From: Chara braunii
Taxonomy: Eukaryota; Streptophyta; Charophyceae; Charales; Characeae
Reading direction: 5' to 3'
Assembly: GCA_003427395.1 (NCBI GenBank)
Contig: BFEA01000010.1
Location: 934,533-981,637 of the forward strand
DNA length: 47,105 nt
In this document: positions 1-11,559 of the stretch, one piece after another
How the letters are laid out: the number at the start of each line of letters is the position of its first letter
Position numbering within the stretch: position 1 is the stretch's first letter
Translations under genes and position numbers: made by a program
Notes under the pieces: model-generated
What the model saw: the letters and a program-made list of their open reading frames with translations, nothing else
What the model was told of the DNA's origin: nothing
Database searches by the model: none

Positions 1-585
1 GGCAGCCCAGGCCAGGGATTCTGGCCAGTGCTGGCAATGCGGAAGTGCTGCTGCGCTCTCGCTTGATGCTGCGCTGCTGCCAAAGGCGCTGACGGGGTGC
101 GCAGAGGTGAAGTGGGGCGCTGCAGGGCAGCAGGGCGCGGGCAGCCATAGCCGGGCTGCTGGGCGCCAGGGGGTACAGCGGGTGATCTGGTGGTCTTCAA
201 GGAAGGAGGTGTTGTGTTGGGTAATCAAGGTCTGATTGAGGGTGACGAGATACGTACCTGGTGCACAAAGAGAGGTCGGCCATGGTGTTGACAGTCATGT
301 ACATTGGTCTTCGATTGTCGAAGTGAGCCTGTTGTGTGAACCAGCTGTAGGTAGGCTAGTCGGGCAGAGTAGGCTGGGCGCTGGGCGCCAGACAGTGAGG
401 AGCGACTTTGGATACTGTGTTGGTGTGGCCTACGGGCTTGGACATTGGCTCATTACTTCATTGTATTGCTCTATATGGATGGTTTCTCGGTGCATTTTGT
501 ACTCTCTGCTTGGATACGACTACCTGGACATGTGTGATTCCGCAACTTGGTTTTTTGTATATCGTTCACACTCATATTCCTTGCA
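1..585 (+). repeat. 5' LTR of element 1 (3' part only)
   Basis: This matches 9194-9756 nearly throughout. The LTR ends in ...CCTTGCA, three bases before a primer-binding site. A spliced-donor-like motif on the opposite strand (CAGGTACGT, 252-260) lies 325 bases before the LTR end. The same place in the LTRs of D and A carries an equivalent motif. The LTR start lies outside the window. Confidence 0.85.
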
Positions 586-588
586 ATT

Positions 589-600
589 TGGTATCAGAGC
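589..600 (+). other. Primer-binding site of element 1
   Basis: TGGTATCAGAGC follows the LTR end after three bases. It is complementary to the 3' end of plant initiator-Met tRNA, the usual primer of plant gypsy elements. Confidence 0.9.
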
Positions 601-2690
601 TGGTTGGTGGTCGCCGCTGACCTGGCACCGGCGACATTGTTACTTGGCGCGCTGACGATGCTTCATGTGCAGAAAGGATACTTTGGCACTGGTTAATCAG
701 CACGGCCTAGGTGGGGAGGTCGGCCGCTGGAAGGCTGTGGCGACAGCGTGGGAGCTGTCGTGACAGTGGATGTGCGTATGATAATGAGAGTATGCTGACG
801 TGGCATTTTGGATGAGGTGGCACTGCATTGCGTTGTGGGTGGTACCGAGGCTAATGACCAGTCATCGAAATGCACGTCGGCCCAATGGGTGAGAAGTCTG
901 TGGTTGGGGGCAGCTATCTCCAGGTACGTTGTTCCCATTCCTTATCTACCCTCTCAATCTCTTCTTACCGTGAGGAAGCGAGTCCAACTTGAGTGTCCTC
1001 TCTTTGGTGAGGAGTCGTGTGCGCTCTACCTTGAGAGGCGATATTCTTCCCGGTGGCGCATCTGGCAGGAGAGGGCGTTGCCTCTGAAGGGCCCTGGTCG
1101 AAGCACGGGTCACGGTCACCATGCCAACCCATGGGAATAGTACACAGGCCATGCTGCTTTGTCCATTGAGGCTCTTTGCTGCGCTGATAGAAGGGGTGTG
1201 CGGACTGACCAGTCCTACGGAGACGCTCCCAGACCGTCTATAAATATTTCTGGTTGTGGTGTGAACTGTCCACTGGCTGTGATCGTCCTTCTGATTGAGA
1301 CGTTAAAAATTCCGAGCACACTCGGGAGCTGTCCTTAAATTGCCTCTTGATTAGCCAGATCAGTCAGACGTAAGGCTCGTTGCACGTGAGGTAAATAAAG
1401 GGCAGGCTGGTCATAAGCATACTTCTTGGGCACAGGGGTGGGCCGTGGTTGCACACCTTAGACACCACAGCTTGATGATACTCACATGTTCGTTGGATAC
1501 AGGGGAAGGGGGATTCCAATTGTGAACTCAACTCAACATCACTATATTATCCATTGTGCATACATCTGCTGACTGTAGTTTATTTTTATCTTGATTAGTT
1601 GGTTCACAGACTGCTAACACCTAACAGACAGCCTAGAGTAGGACTGTAATCTACCATAGTCAGTTCTTCTTAAGCCACTAGTACCTCTGCCAGTGTTGGG
1701 AAATTACAATGTACTGGTCTGTTCCCGAAGAAATCGGTGGTGGGACCCAGTCCCATAAATCTTAGTTTTATTTTACCCGCGCATGAAAGAAAAAGGGAAA
1801 AAAAAAGCTTATGTACTGCAATGATGTCGGGCAGGGTAGTCCAGGAGGCCGTGCTCACAGTCTTCCTCTACAATATGCATCCTACAGCAAAGACGGTCAC
1901 ATTCTTTTTTTATTTCTCGTTTGTTTATAACGAGTCCCCTGCCAACGAGGCAGGGCGGAATCCGTGATCTGCGCTGGCTGTGTTTCCTCATAGGATTGTA
2001 ATCCTGATCTATCCAACCATTTTCACGGCCGAATGTGTGTTTCCGTTTCTTTTTTTTTTCCCCTTCTGTTTCTGGAATCTGACAATCTGAATCCGTGATC
2101 TGCTCGGGCTGTGTTCCCTCAGAGGATTGTAACCCTCATCACACTGGCACTTAAGAGGAACGCATCCAGCCATTTCCATGGCCGAATACTGTGTGTATGT
2201 TTTTGGAATCTGACAACCTGGCCACGGGGCTGAGATGCCCTCACTGAGAGCATACTCACACTACCACTTCCAAGAATGTATACAACTGCAATCACGGCCA
2301 GAGCATTGTTTCCTTTTCTTTTTTTGCAAATTTCACGGCCGCAACTTTTCTATTATTTTCTCCTTTTTTTTTCCCCGTGAGAGTACCATAAAGAAATGGA
2401 GTGGGACCCAGGCTCGGCAAACTCGGAGCACAGTGAAATTCAGGGTCGGGCAAAAACAGGCTCAGAGGTACTGGTGGTTTAAAGCTTCTGTGCAGAACTA
2501 ATCAAAGATAGAGGTAGACTACATATGTACAGTTTGTGTAGGTGCTGATGATGCCGCTTGACTAGTAGTCCACGTAACTCGCCAGACATCTATCACTTTA
2601 TTTATTTTTAGAACCGGTCAGACGTATGCTGCGGTAGGTCCCAGAGAGGACATTAGTGCAGACAGCGTTTGCGTAGCCCATGAGCGGATG
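601..2690 (+). other. Untranslated leader of element 1
   Basis: About 2.1 kb lie between the primer site and gag with no coding sequence I can support. Stretches of this leader recur in D (10834-11555) and, inverted, in A (about 42660-44990). The shared blocks include CTGTGGTTGGGGGCAGC at 898-914 and CACCATGCCAACCCA near 1118. The leader also holds a TATA-like CTATAAATATT near 1237 and several T-rich runs (about 2050 and 2365). Confidence 0.6.
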
Positions 2691-2695
2691 AGAGG

Positions 2696-4517
2696 GTGGG
2701 GAGGATAGATCTGACGATAGGAGGCAGACATTACGGGATACCGGTAGGATACCCGTTGTGTTCCAGGTTCTACTACCAGGTGACAAGAGAAGGCTTAGGG
2801 CCGAGGCAAGGGCCTGATCTAGAGACTGTGAGAGAGGCAGCAGCAGCGGCTGAACGAGCATTAGCATTAGCAGCAGCTAGCACGGTAGCAATGGCTACCT
2901 CTTCAGCCACCTCTGCTGCAAACTCTACTGGTCAGAGTTTGGATATGCCACCCAACGCGACCAGTTTAGTCAGATGGCGGTTTCACAGTTCAGCTCGCCA
3001 CCTCCTCGCACCCAGGAGAAGATGGAGCTCCAGCAAGTAGAGAGAATTCGCTTGAGGCTAGAGAAGGAACTCATGCAGGCTACTAAACGAGAGAAAGAGA
3101 TTTGAGATAGAAGTGTCAGACTAGAGGGCAGGGAGGCAGACAAGGCTGCACTAGAGGGGTTAGATGACTCGACCCTTAGCAAAAATGAAAAGATTCTTAA
3201 GGCGAGCATCTTGTCCATGCACGCATACATGGACACTAAACTGGAGACCATCCAGGACACCTTAGACCAGATCTTGAACGCCACGCACAGGCCAGGAATC
3301 AGGCCATCAGTCTTGCCATCGATGCCATTCTCAGCGACGACAGGCCCTATGCCGCTCAGTCCGGACCACCACCAAGTGGTACATCAGCAGCAGCCCTATC
3401 TCAGACTGTTGCTTCTTCATCTTCCGGTCCAGCGACTGGTGCTACATCACAATCGCCACCTGTCTCGCCAGCGAGACTGCAATTTCTTTGGTATCCCAAG
3501 ACCCCCTTAAAACCACCTCCAACCTTCTCAAGAGAAAAGAAGGATGAGGCTCTCGACACGTGGTTGAGAACGGTGCCAGTGTGGATGAGGGCAAAGAGGA
3601 CGTTGGTAGAGGAGGAGGTGATTATTGCTGCATCCTACTTAGAGGGCTCAGCAGCTCGCTCGTTGAATGAATTAGTAGCTTCATAGGGGTTTAGCACCAA
3701 CATGGGTGATTGGGCGCAGACCCACACCCTAGAAAGCTCAATGGACTTAGTGGAAGCACTATGGCACAATCCTCAGCCGATTGCCACTGATGGATTACTA
3801 AAGCTTGATGCTAGGAAGTACAAGTCAGTGCGAGAGCTTACCACAACCGTAGAGCGCCTAATCGTTTTCCTAGGAGTGGAGTACAATCCACAGGTCTTAT
3901 TGACCATGTTCTCGAAATGTCTTCCCACATACATCAAGAACTTACTGGCCAGCATAGCTCGGTTAGAGTATCATACGTTTGAGACATTCAGTAAGAATGC
4001 CCTAGATTTAGAGTCTAGACTGGGTAGTGCTCAGACCCCTTCTACGGACGAGAGAAATAAGAAGACTCCACAGGGATGGAAGAAGAAGGGTAATCGATTG
4101 ATGATGGTTGATTCCGAAGAGAATCAAACTGAAATCGATGATGTTTCTAAACTTGTGGAGGGTGCAGAGTTAGACGGTGAGGAGAGTGCTGAGGGTAGCA
4201 ACCTCGCCGCAGTAGTTAAGACTACGGCAGCGGGCCGCGGCAAGGCCGGTCAACAAAGGAGTCAGAGGCAGGCCACTAACCCAAACAAAATAGCAGCTTG
4301 GGTTAGAGCAGGCCTGGATCAAGAAGTGTGGCGGGACCATTGGTCGCGAGGTGCTTGCGAGTACGGCCATACCCAATTTAAGTGCAAGAACCCGAAGGTC
4401 TCGCAGAAGATCCCTCCTAAGGTGGGTTTCCTTCTTCTAAGTTTGGGGCCTCTACGACCTCCAGCTCGGGAAACACTTGGGGCCGGTAGAAGTTGTAGTT
4501 GCTTCTACTCTCGTTGA
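2696..4517 (+). pseudogene. gag: gag of element 1 (decayed)
   Basis: The Gag relic has an Ala-rich, then charged coiled-coil N-terminal part (about 2820-3290, residues such as QEKMELQQVERIRL in one frame). A retrotransposon gag core follows (about 3530-4060), with the pattern LDTWLRTVP...EEEVIIAASYLEGSAARSLNEL and, after a stop, LRY-type helices. The longest open piece is 3702-4517. The zinc knuckle (about 4350-4384) retains C-E-Y-G-H and a final Cys but has lost its first Cys. At least three frame changes and several stops occur, and the original start cannot be fixed. Gag would assemble the virus-like particle and bind the RNA. The matching domain of element A (40976-42354, minus) aligns by eye, which supports the call. 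Confidence 0.8.
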
Positions 4518-4618
4518 AGAGGGTGATGTACCCTCCCCGTTTCAAGAGTTGGCCGAAGCTATTGATTCCTTAGTCACCCCGCAGACGCATCCGCACCCAA
4601 CTATACTCTATAAGTTGG

Positions 4619-4962
4619 ATGTGTCTGAAGGACCTTCAAGGTGAGTGGTCGGCAAGGGACCCTCGTGAGTCCTGGATGGCACCGAGTAGAGGTTCTAGAG
4701 GGAAGCACTTCGTTGAGGAAGTTGGTGTGGGTGGTCACAAGTGCGGCGCCTTCGTAGACATTGGCTCCACGCCAAACTTCATAAGTCGCGACCGCGTTGA
4801 CAGACTGTGCCTTAAGGACCCGGTGCAGCGCCGTCTTCTTTGGCCAACAAAGAGCACATGATGGTGGAGGACTACGTTAAAGATGTAGTCTGCACTTTCT
4901 GCTGCCCGGGAGGAGAGAACCCATAAGAAATTCCTGGTGAGCGACGAGTTGCCCTTTGACAT
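4619..4962 (+). pseudogene. Aspartic protease of element 1 (remnant)
   Basis: The retropepsin-like segment reads GAFVDIGSTPNFISRDRVDRL (about 4745-4810). It holds the D-[IS]-G-[AST] active-site signature with its Asp retained, followed by the usual hydrophobic segment. The frame breaks at about 4860. A later piece in another frame (about 4935-5030) gives the ELPFDMLLG(V/M)YYLEVAKP end also seen in element A. The enzyme would cleave the Gag-Pol precursor inside the particle. It is non-functional here. Confidence 0.75.
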
Positions 4963-5150
4963 GTTATTGGGCGTGTATTACCTCGAGGTTGCCAAACCCC
5001 AGTTTGATTGGGACAAGGAAGGTGCTTAAGCACAAGTTGCCTAATGGGAGGACCGTTAGATTGGCCAAGTATAAAGCCAATAGGTTAATAGACTCCTATG
5101 GGTGCTTATGCGCACCTGCCTTCTATAATTATTATGAACAAGAGGAATGA

Positions 5151-6530
5151 ATGTATTTAGTCTATGTCTCTGAGAAAGGGGAGGCCATTAAAACACCCCC
5201 AGGAATAAAGACAATCATCGCTAAGTACCCTGATCTGTTCGAGGAGCCCTCGGGAGTGGTAGACAGGGAGGTTATCCATGCCATAGAGATCATCCCAGGT
5301 AGCAAGACACCTAAAGGGAGAATCTATAGGACGGCTCCGACCGAGTTGGACGAGCTTCGTAGATAACTGAAAGAGCTCACAGAAAAGGGTTGGATACGGC
5401 GTAGCACTTCCCCCTTTGGCTCACCAGTCTTGTTTGTTCCAAAGAAAGGGGGAACACTAAGGATGTGCATTGATTATAGAGGCCTCAATGCCATCACCAT
5501 TAAGAAGACAAAGCCTCTACCACGCAAAGACGACCTATTGGATAGGGTGCATGGATGCAAGTACCATACAAAGATAGACTTACAATTCGGCTACCATCAA
5601 ATTGCCATAAGACCAGAGGACCAGCACAAAACCACATTCCAGACCAAGTACAGTCTCTACGAGTTTGTGGTGATGCCCTTTGGCCTTTGCAATGCGTCGG
5701 GTACATTCGAGCACATTATGAATAGGATCTTCCATTGGATAAGTTCGTCGGCGTGTACCTCGAGGATATACTAATCTTGAGTACAACTGTCGAGGAGCAT
5801 GCTCAGCAAGTAGATAGAGTACTTTCACTCCTCTGGCAGCACAAGCATAAGATAAACACAGAGAAATGCGAGTTCGGTCGCACTCGAATCTTGTACTCGG
5901 GTCATGAAGTATCCGTGGATGGGATTTGGCCCGAAGATGCAAAGGTGGTTAGCATTAGGGACTGACCTCGACCCCAGTCAGTGCCTGAGCTCAGATCATT
6001 CTTGGGAATGTGTGGTTATTACCATAACTTCGTAAAGAACTATAGTACGATTGCATCCCTTGACTGATCTAACTCAACTTGACACACCATGGGACTGGAC
6101 CGACGAGTGTGAGGCAGCTTTCAAGCGTTTAAAGCATGATCTCACGCACCATGAGGTTCTCATGGTACCCAACCCTTAAAGGCCATTTGTTGTAACCACT
6201 AACGCAAGCAAATACGGCATTGGCACAGTGCTGGCTCAGCAGGAAGGGAAAAAGTTGAGACCAGTCGAGTACATGAGCAAAAAGATCAAAGTCCACCTAC
6301 GAGAGGGAACTCTACACTCTCTACAAGGCACTTGTCCACTGGAGGCACTATCTGTTAGGAAGGGTCTTCTACTTGAGAACTGACCATCAGACCGTCAAGT
6401 GGATCAAGACACAACCCGTTCTCTCCGATGCACTCAAACGCTAGATTGAAGTCATAGATCAGTATGACTTCAAACTGGACTATGTGAAGGGAGAGTACAA
6501 CAAGGTTGCAAATGCGCTGATTTCTTAGTT
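5151..6530 (+). pseudogene. pol: Reverse transcriptase and RNase H of element 1 (decayed)
   Basis: Gypsy RT motifs run in order: RxPY-equivalent region (about 5330), [13 protein letters not shown] (5415-5450), [22 protein letters not shown] (about 5572), [14 protein letters not shown] (about 5668-5718) and the catalytic motif at 5756-5767. There the expected YLDD reads YLED: Glu (5762-5764) replaces the first metal-binding Asp. A frameshift lies just before it (about 5730). RNase H follows at about 6100-6530, with VVTTNASKYGIG, VHWRHYLLGR and RTDHQTVKWI broken by stops. The product would copy element RNA into DNA. The copy is inactive by several independent lesions. Confidence 0.88.
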
Positions 6531-6679
6531 TGGCTTATCTTAGGACGTGACTCGATCTTTGGAGGAAGCCTACAAGGAAGATCCCATCACGATGTACATC
6601 ATCAAGAAACTGCAGGCCAAAGACAAGGCCACCACTAATGAGTTTGTGATGGTGGATGGATTACTCTTTCTTGAAAAGG

Positions 6680-7893
6680 CAGGGTTCAAAGGTTAGTTGC
6701 TCCATCTAGGAAAATTTTGCGTAGTTTGCTTTTAGGCGAGTCCCGTGATTGAGCGGGACATTTCGGCTACAAGAAGACTAGTGCTAACTTAGTACAACGA
6801 TTTTGGTGGCCTAACATGCTACGATGTAAAGATGTACGTACAGACCTGTCAGGTATGTCAGCGGGATTAATCGCGGACTCAAGCTCCGCTTGGGCTACTG
6901 AAGCCTCTACCCATTGCTGCTGGCCCAGGGCAGAGTATCTCCATGGACTTCATGGATACTCTCGTGACTAGCAAGAATGGCAAGAGGCACATCTTCGTCA
7001 TAGTTGATAGGTTCACTAAGTAGACTAATTGCCATGTCGGAGACCGCCAGGACTGAACATCTCATCAAGTTATTCATGGATAACTGGGTGCGTGATTTTG
7101 GACTGCCAAAGACAATTGTTAGTGATAGAGATGTGTGATTCACAAGCGAGATGTGGAAGAAGGCCGCTGAACAAATGGGCAGCCACCTGCAGATGACTTC
7201 GAGGATCTCGAAGAAAATGGGTGGGCTGAACAGATGAACCGTGTGGTGCAGCATCTGCTGAGGCATTACATTAAGGCCAGCCAGGACGATTGGGATGAGA
7301 AATTACCTCTCATCGCCAGTCTGTACAACAATGTTGTACACAGCACCACAGGCGTCAGTCCTAGTCAACTACATCTGGGATGGAAGCCTAAATCCGCTCT
7401 AGACTTCCTCCTGCCTGAAAACCGAACTGCTGCAACTCCTGGAACCATTGAATTTGGCATCCAGTATGAAAAACTGTTGCAGCACACTGTCGAACACATC
7501 AAGAAATCTCAGGAAGCCATGATTGCTTCTGAGAACAAGCGTCGCCGACAGTCCACATTTCAGGTAGGGGAACGTGTCTGGGTCAAGCCTAGTGAGTTGG
7601 GACAGTTTGGCATCTCTAGGAAACGAATGTCTCAGTATTTCGGTGGGAAGTCGTTGACATTGTGGGGAATGATTTGGATGGTCCCTCGTACGTCATTCGT
7701 TGAGACTTTCCCTGCTTTTCACGCCTCCAAGCTTGCACCTTTCGTTGAGACAGCACAATTCCCATCACAGAGATCTACGCTGCCCCCAACCATGGATCGC
7801 CACGTGGACGTCAACGACATTCTGGATCACAAATACACGTATGTTCCCAAGCCACCTAGCAGGGGAAGACCTCCCAAACCTGCGAGGGAGTAG
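6680..7893 (+). pseudogene. pol: Integrase of element 1 (decayed)
   Basis: The zinc-binding Cys pair (CQVCQ) lies near 6845-6860. The catalytic core shows SISMDF (first Asp, about 6940), VSDRD followed by a stop (second Asp, about 7118-7135) and NGWAEQMNR (Glu, about 7220-7240). A long open C-terminal part (7234-7893) contains YNNVVHSTTGVSPSQLHLGW, the GERVWVKPSELGQ barrel and FHASKLAPF. It ends with a chromodomain-like tail: VNDILDHKYTYVPKPPSRGRPPKPARE, a stop, then RVHFKHHTHPKQDRWISREEL (each part short of a canonical chromodomain). The enzyme would insert the DNA copy. The core has stops, so it is inactive. Confidence 0.85.
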
Positions 7894-9010
7894 AGAGTAC
7901 ATTTCAAGCATCATACTCATCCGAAGCAAGATCGATGGATTTCAAGGGAGGAACTTGTCAAGACAGCTCCTCATATCGTGGCAGATTATGAGAAGAAACT
8001 GAAGGGGAAGGCACCAGCATGAAGCATCTCAGCGGACTTTCGACGCTAAGGGGGATGGAACGAGAGGAACAAGTCCTCAAGGGGCCCTATCAAACATCAC
8101 ATTGTTCGCCAATGCCCCCAGCAAGCCAAGTGCCCGCCCTAAGTGAAGGCGGGCCTGGATTTTCGTCAAAGACAAAATTCAACATTTCCATATGTGGGTA
8201 TTCAGGCTCTCGCAGCACGCCGGTTGGTTGGGTAGACTAGTGAGCCTCACATTGCTGCGTCATACAGTTGGTCGAGGCCTTGACAGTTGCACCTGGGCAC
8301 ACATACACAAAGCACGGCCGATACTTGGGAAGCAGGCCATTGGCCTTTGCAAAAGCAGTAGTGCCGACGCACCTGCCTGGGAAAATGATTTGGATGGTCC
8401 CTCGTACGTCATTCGTATTGCGGGTCACTTACACACTTACGCTGTTTTTCACGCCTCGAAGCTTGCACCTTTCGCTGAGACAGCACAGTTCCCATCACCC
8501 AGATCTACGCTGCCCCCAACCATGGATGGCCACGTGGACGTCGACGACATCCTGGATCACAAAGACACGTATGTTCCCAAGCCACCTAGCAGGGGAAGAC
8601 CTCCCAAACCTGCGAGGACGTACAGAGTACATTTCAAGCATCATACTGATCCGAAGGAAGATCGATGGATTTCAAGGGAGCAACTATGAGAAGAAATTGG
8701 AGGGGAAGGCACCAGCATGAAACATCTCAACGGACTTTCGACGCTAAGGGGGATGGAATGAGAGGAATAAGCACTCAAGGGGCCCTATCAAACATCACAT
8801 TGTTCGCCAATGCCCCCAGCAAGCCAAGTGCCCGCCCTAAGTGAAGGCGGGCCTGGATATTCGTCAAAGGCAAAATTCAACATTTCCATATGTTACAGTT
8901 GGTCGAGGCCTTGACAGTTGCACCTGGGCACACATACACAAAGCAGGGCCGATACATTGGGAAGCAGGCCATCGGCCTTTGCAAAAGCAATAGTGACGAC
9001 GCACCTGCCT
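7676..9010 (+). repeat. Tandem duplication of the pol tail, polypurine tract and LTR start (element 1)
   Basis: The unit beginning GATTTGGATGGTCCCTCGTA at 7671-7690 begins again at 8387-8406. Both units run through the integrase tail, the stretch GACGCTAAGGGGGATGG, and LTR sequence as far as GCACCTGCCTGGGA (8369-8382 and 9001-9014). Unit 1 has an extra 70 or so bases (about 8197-8264), and unit 2 lacks part of 7930-8010. The duplicated block therefore joins LTR-internal sequence back to the pol tail. Confidence 0.85.
8388..8689 (+). pseudogene. Second copy of the integrase C-terminus and chromodomain-like tail
   Basis: This second copy preserves what the first has lost. The frame is open through FHASKLAPFAETAQF, then VDDILDHKDTYVPKPPSRGR and YRVHFKHHTDPKEDRWISREQL (seen in the segment 8440-8689), where copy 1 has a stop. 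The arrangement of a short ILDH strand, a basic Pro-rich insert, then a Y-x-V-x-F strand and W-I-S-x-E-x-L helix start resembles a divergent chromodomain (the type usually called CHDCR). Its role in chromoviruses is to steer integration. This is a duplication product, not a separate gene. Confidence 0.6.
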
Positions 9011-9756
9011 GGGAGCCCTGCACAGAGGCAGCAAACAACCCAAGTCCAGAGACTCAGGTCGTGCCTAACTGCAAAGGGCCCAGGCCCTCAACTGTAGTCT
9101 TGGGCCTGGAAGCAGGGTCTGGGACCCAACCGGAAGCTTTCAGCCAAGCCACACGCAGCATCCAGGAGGCTGCCACTTCCACAAAAGTAGTGAGGCAGCC
9201 AAGGCCAAGAATTCTGGCCAGTGCTGGCAATGAGGAAGTGCTACTGCGCTTTCTCTTGATGCTGCTGCGCTGCTGCCAAAGGTGCTGACAGGGCGTGTTG
9301 AGGTGGAGTGAGGCGCTGCAGGGCATCGGGGCGAGGGCAGCCATAGCCGGGCTGCTGGGCGCTAGGGGGTACAGCGGGTGATCTGGTGGTCTTCAAGGAA
9401 GGAGGCGCTGTGTGGGGCAATCGAGGTCTGATTGAGGGTGAGGAGATACGTACCTTGGTGTTCACAGTCATGTACATTGGTCTTTGTGAGTCGAAGCGAT
9501 CCTGTGGCGTGAACCAGCTGTAGGTAGGCTAGTCGGGCAGGTAGGCTGGGCGCTGGGCGTCATACAGCCAGGAGCGACTTTGAATACTGTGTTGGTGTGG
9601 CCTACGGGCTTGGACACTGGCTCATTACTTCATTGTATGCTCTATACGGATGGTTTCTCGATGCATTTTGTACTCTGCTTGGATACGACTACCTTGACAT
9701 CTGTGTGATTTTGCAACTTGGTTTTCTGTATATCGTTCACACTCATATTCCTTGCA
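8754..9756 (+). repeat. 3' LTR of element 1
   Basis: The right part (9194-9756) matches 1-585. The start is inferred at TGGAATGAGAGG, directly after the purine run AAGGGGGA (8746-8753). That gives an LTR of about 1.0 kb ending in CTTGCA. The boundary is uncertain because of the tandem duplication. Confidence 0.65.
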
Positions 9757-9883
9757 AAATTAATTAAATTCGTTTTAAATCCATTTAGAAATTAATTAAA
9801 TTCGATTTTTACCCATTTGAATGAATTCAATTATTTTAAATTCATTTAAAACCAGATCAAGTATTTTAAATTCATTAAAATAA
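9757..9883. other. AT-rich spacer with short internal repeats
   Basis: About 127 bases of A/T-rich sequence carry the recurring pieces ATTAATTAAATTCG and TTTTAAATTCATT. It separates the two neighbouring LTRs and may be pre-insertion sequence. I see no gene. Confidence 0.6.
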
Positions 9884-10818
9884 TGCAAGGCTCACGGCCT
9901 CGATAAGCCCTATTGGGCCCTGTTCTCAATATTGGCTGCCCTAAGTGAAGGCAGGCCTGACAACGGGACGAGAGGCCTATTTTGGGCTTCACACGCAACT
10001 GCGAAAATTCAGGCAGTTGCGCAGCACCAGTTGGTTGAGAGAGCCCACGCCCTGCCCGCCTTCTTCCTAATGTATCAGAGGCAGGCCCTGGCTAGACACA
10101 GGCCATGGGCTGCATAGAGGCGACTGGCAGGTTGGACACGGGTAACCACCCCAGGCCCTGTGCCTGATTCCCTTGGATCGGGGCTCAGCCACTAAGGGCC
10201 TACCAGAAGCTTCTGGGCAGGGCCCAACACAGCCAAGCAGCACGCAGCAGGCAGGCCACTTCCATAAAGGAAAGTGTTTGCCTCCGCATTTCGCATTCGC
10301 GCACTTGCTACATGTTGCACAAGCGCTGGTGCGCTACTGGCAAGCAAGCGCCCACTCACTCACGGGCGAGCTAGATGCACGCAGGCAGCCATAGCAGAGC
10401 TGGCATGCGAGGTGCTGGATGGGGCGGACGGTGGTCCTTGGGTGCACGTGGCATTTGTGTGGGGGATCGAGGTTGTGAGTGATGCGTGAGACATACCTGG
10501 TGCTTGAGGCGAACGGCATTGGCCGAGATCTGCTCGTACTTCGGGGAGTTGTTAACGTCACCAGCGCCATTGTAGATTGGGTAGATAGGATCTGCCATTC
10601 GTAGTATGGGCGCTGAGTGCCAGATAGGGAGTCGATATTGGTTCATTGATGATGATGATGAGACTATTCCAACATCGTAACTTGTGAACTTTTGTTGTGC
10701 TCTTATTTGGTGAAACACGTGTTGCAATTCTGCTTTTGGTTCGAGGTCACGACTATCTGGTTTCAAGTGTATGCTGCTGCTTGGTTTCTGGAATTCGTTA
10801 TCGCTCATTTTCCTTGCA
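9884..10818 (+). repeat. LTR of segment D (same family as elements 1 and A)
   Basis: It ends in TTCCTTGCA at 10810-10818, four bases before a primer site. GCCCTAAGTGAAGGCAGGCC (about 9938-9957) matches the same part of the element 1 LTR. Its opposite strand has a donor-like CAGGTATGT (10491-10499), 319 bases before the LTR end. The left edge (TGCAAGG, 9884) is inferred from the change to AT-rich sequence. Confidence 0.7.
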
Positions 10819-10821
10819 TTT

Positions 10822-10833
10822 TGGTATCGGAGC
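10822..10833 (+). other. Primer-binding site of segment D
   Basis: TGGTATCGGAGC follows the LTR end CTTGCA. It differs from the element 1 site by A to G at position 8. Confidence 0.85.
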
Positions 10834-11555
10834 TGTGGTGCGTTGCGCTAATATGGCGCTTGTCTTCTGCCTATGTGGTACATGCATGCGGACTGCTGGG
10901 TGAGCGACCGTAGGAAGTGTGTAGTGAGGAGGGCAAAGGCAAGCAGGGTGACCTAGGGGGAGAGGGGTATCGCCTGGAAGGCTACGAGGTAGTTTTGGGT
11001 GTTCGCAGTGTGATGAGAACTATCTGATATTCAATTGATGCTGAGGTGACTGTGACGAAGCAATGATTGGTCATCACAATCGACGTCACGTCATCTGGTC
11101 AGGATATCTGTGGTTGGGGGCAGCTATTTTGAGGTGCGTTGCTCCTAACCTTATCTACCCTCTTCGACACTTCTTACCATGAGGATGTGTGTTCTGTCTT
11201 GAGAGTCCTCTCTTGTGAGGAGTCAAGTGCGCTCAACCTTGAGAGTCGGCATTGTTCACATGAAGCATCTGGAAGGAGAGGTCGGAGCTATCTGAGGGGC
11301 CATGGATGAAGCACATGGTCACCGTCACCATGCCAACCCACTGGGAGTAGAGCACGCATGCTTTGTTGCTTTGTCCTTTGTCTGCATGCTGCGCTGTAGA
11401 TGGGTTACGAGGGGCAGGCCAGCCCTACAGAGGAGACGAGCACCAGACGTCTTTAAATAAATATCGGCGGAGTACCTTCCATTGGTTGTGATCGTCGTCC
11501 TGTTTGCGACGTTAAATAATTCCTGAGGACTTCGAGGGCCGTCTTTAAACGCCTC
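10834..11555 (+). other. Leader fragment of segment D
   Basis: This is untranslated leader related to element 1 positions 601-1350. Shared blocks include CTGTGGTTGGGGGCAGC (11108-11124), CACCATGCCAACCCA (about 11325) and GACGTTAAATAATTCC. It stops at the palindrome CTTGATCAAG, where inverted pol sequence of element A begins. I see no coding sequence. Confidence 0.7.
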
Positions 11556-11559
11556 TTGA

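Larger units (their letters stand above)
1..9756 (+). mobile_element. Ty3/gypsy LTR retrotransposon, element 1 (decayed, 5' end outside the window)
   Basis: The gypsy modules lie in order: LTR end (1-585), primer site (589), leader, gag (about 2696-4517), protease (about 4619-4960), RT/RNase H (5151-6530), integrase (about 6680-7893), a chromodomain-like tail, a polypurine stretch and a 3' LTR ending at 9756. The first 585 bases are repeated at about 9194-9756 with scattered differences, which identifies the LTR pair. Every gene has stops and frameshifts, so the copy is dead. The tail and the start of the 3' LTR are duplicated in tandem (7676-9010). The family is the same as elements A and D further right, judged by shared leader and gag-linker sequence. 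Reading order is seen directly; family membership follows from conserved motifs. Confidence 0.9.

Noticed and set aside
6907-7266. A 119-residue minus-strand frame across the integrase of element 1.
   Set aside because: The opposite strand of a recognised integrase core, with no domain of its own.
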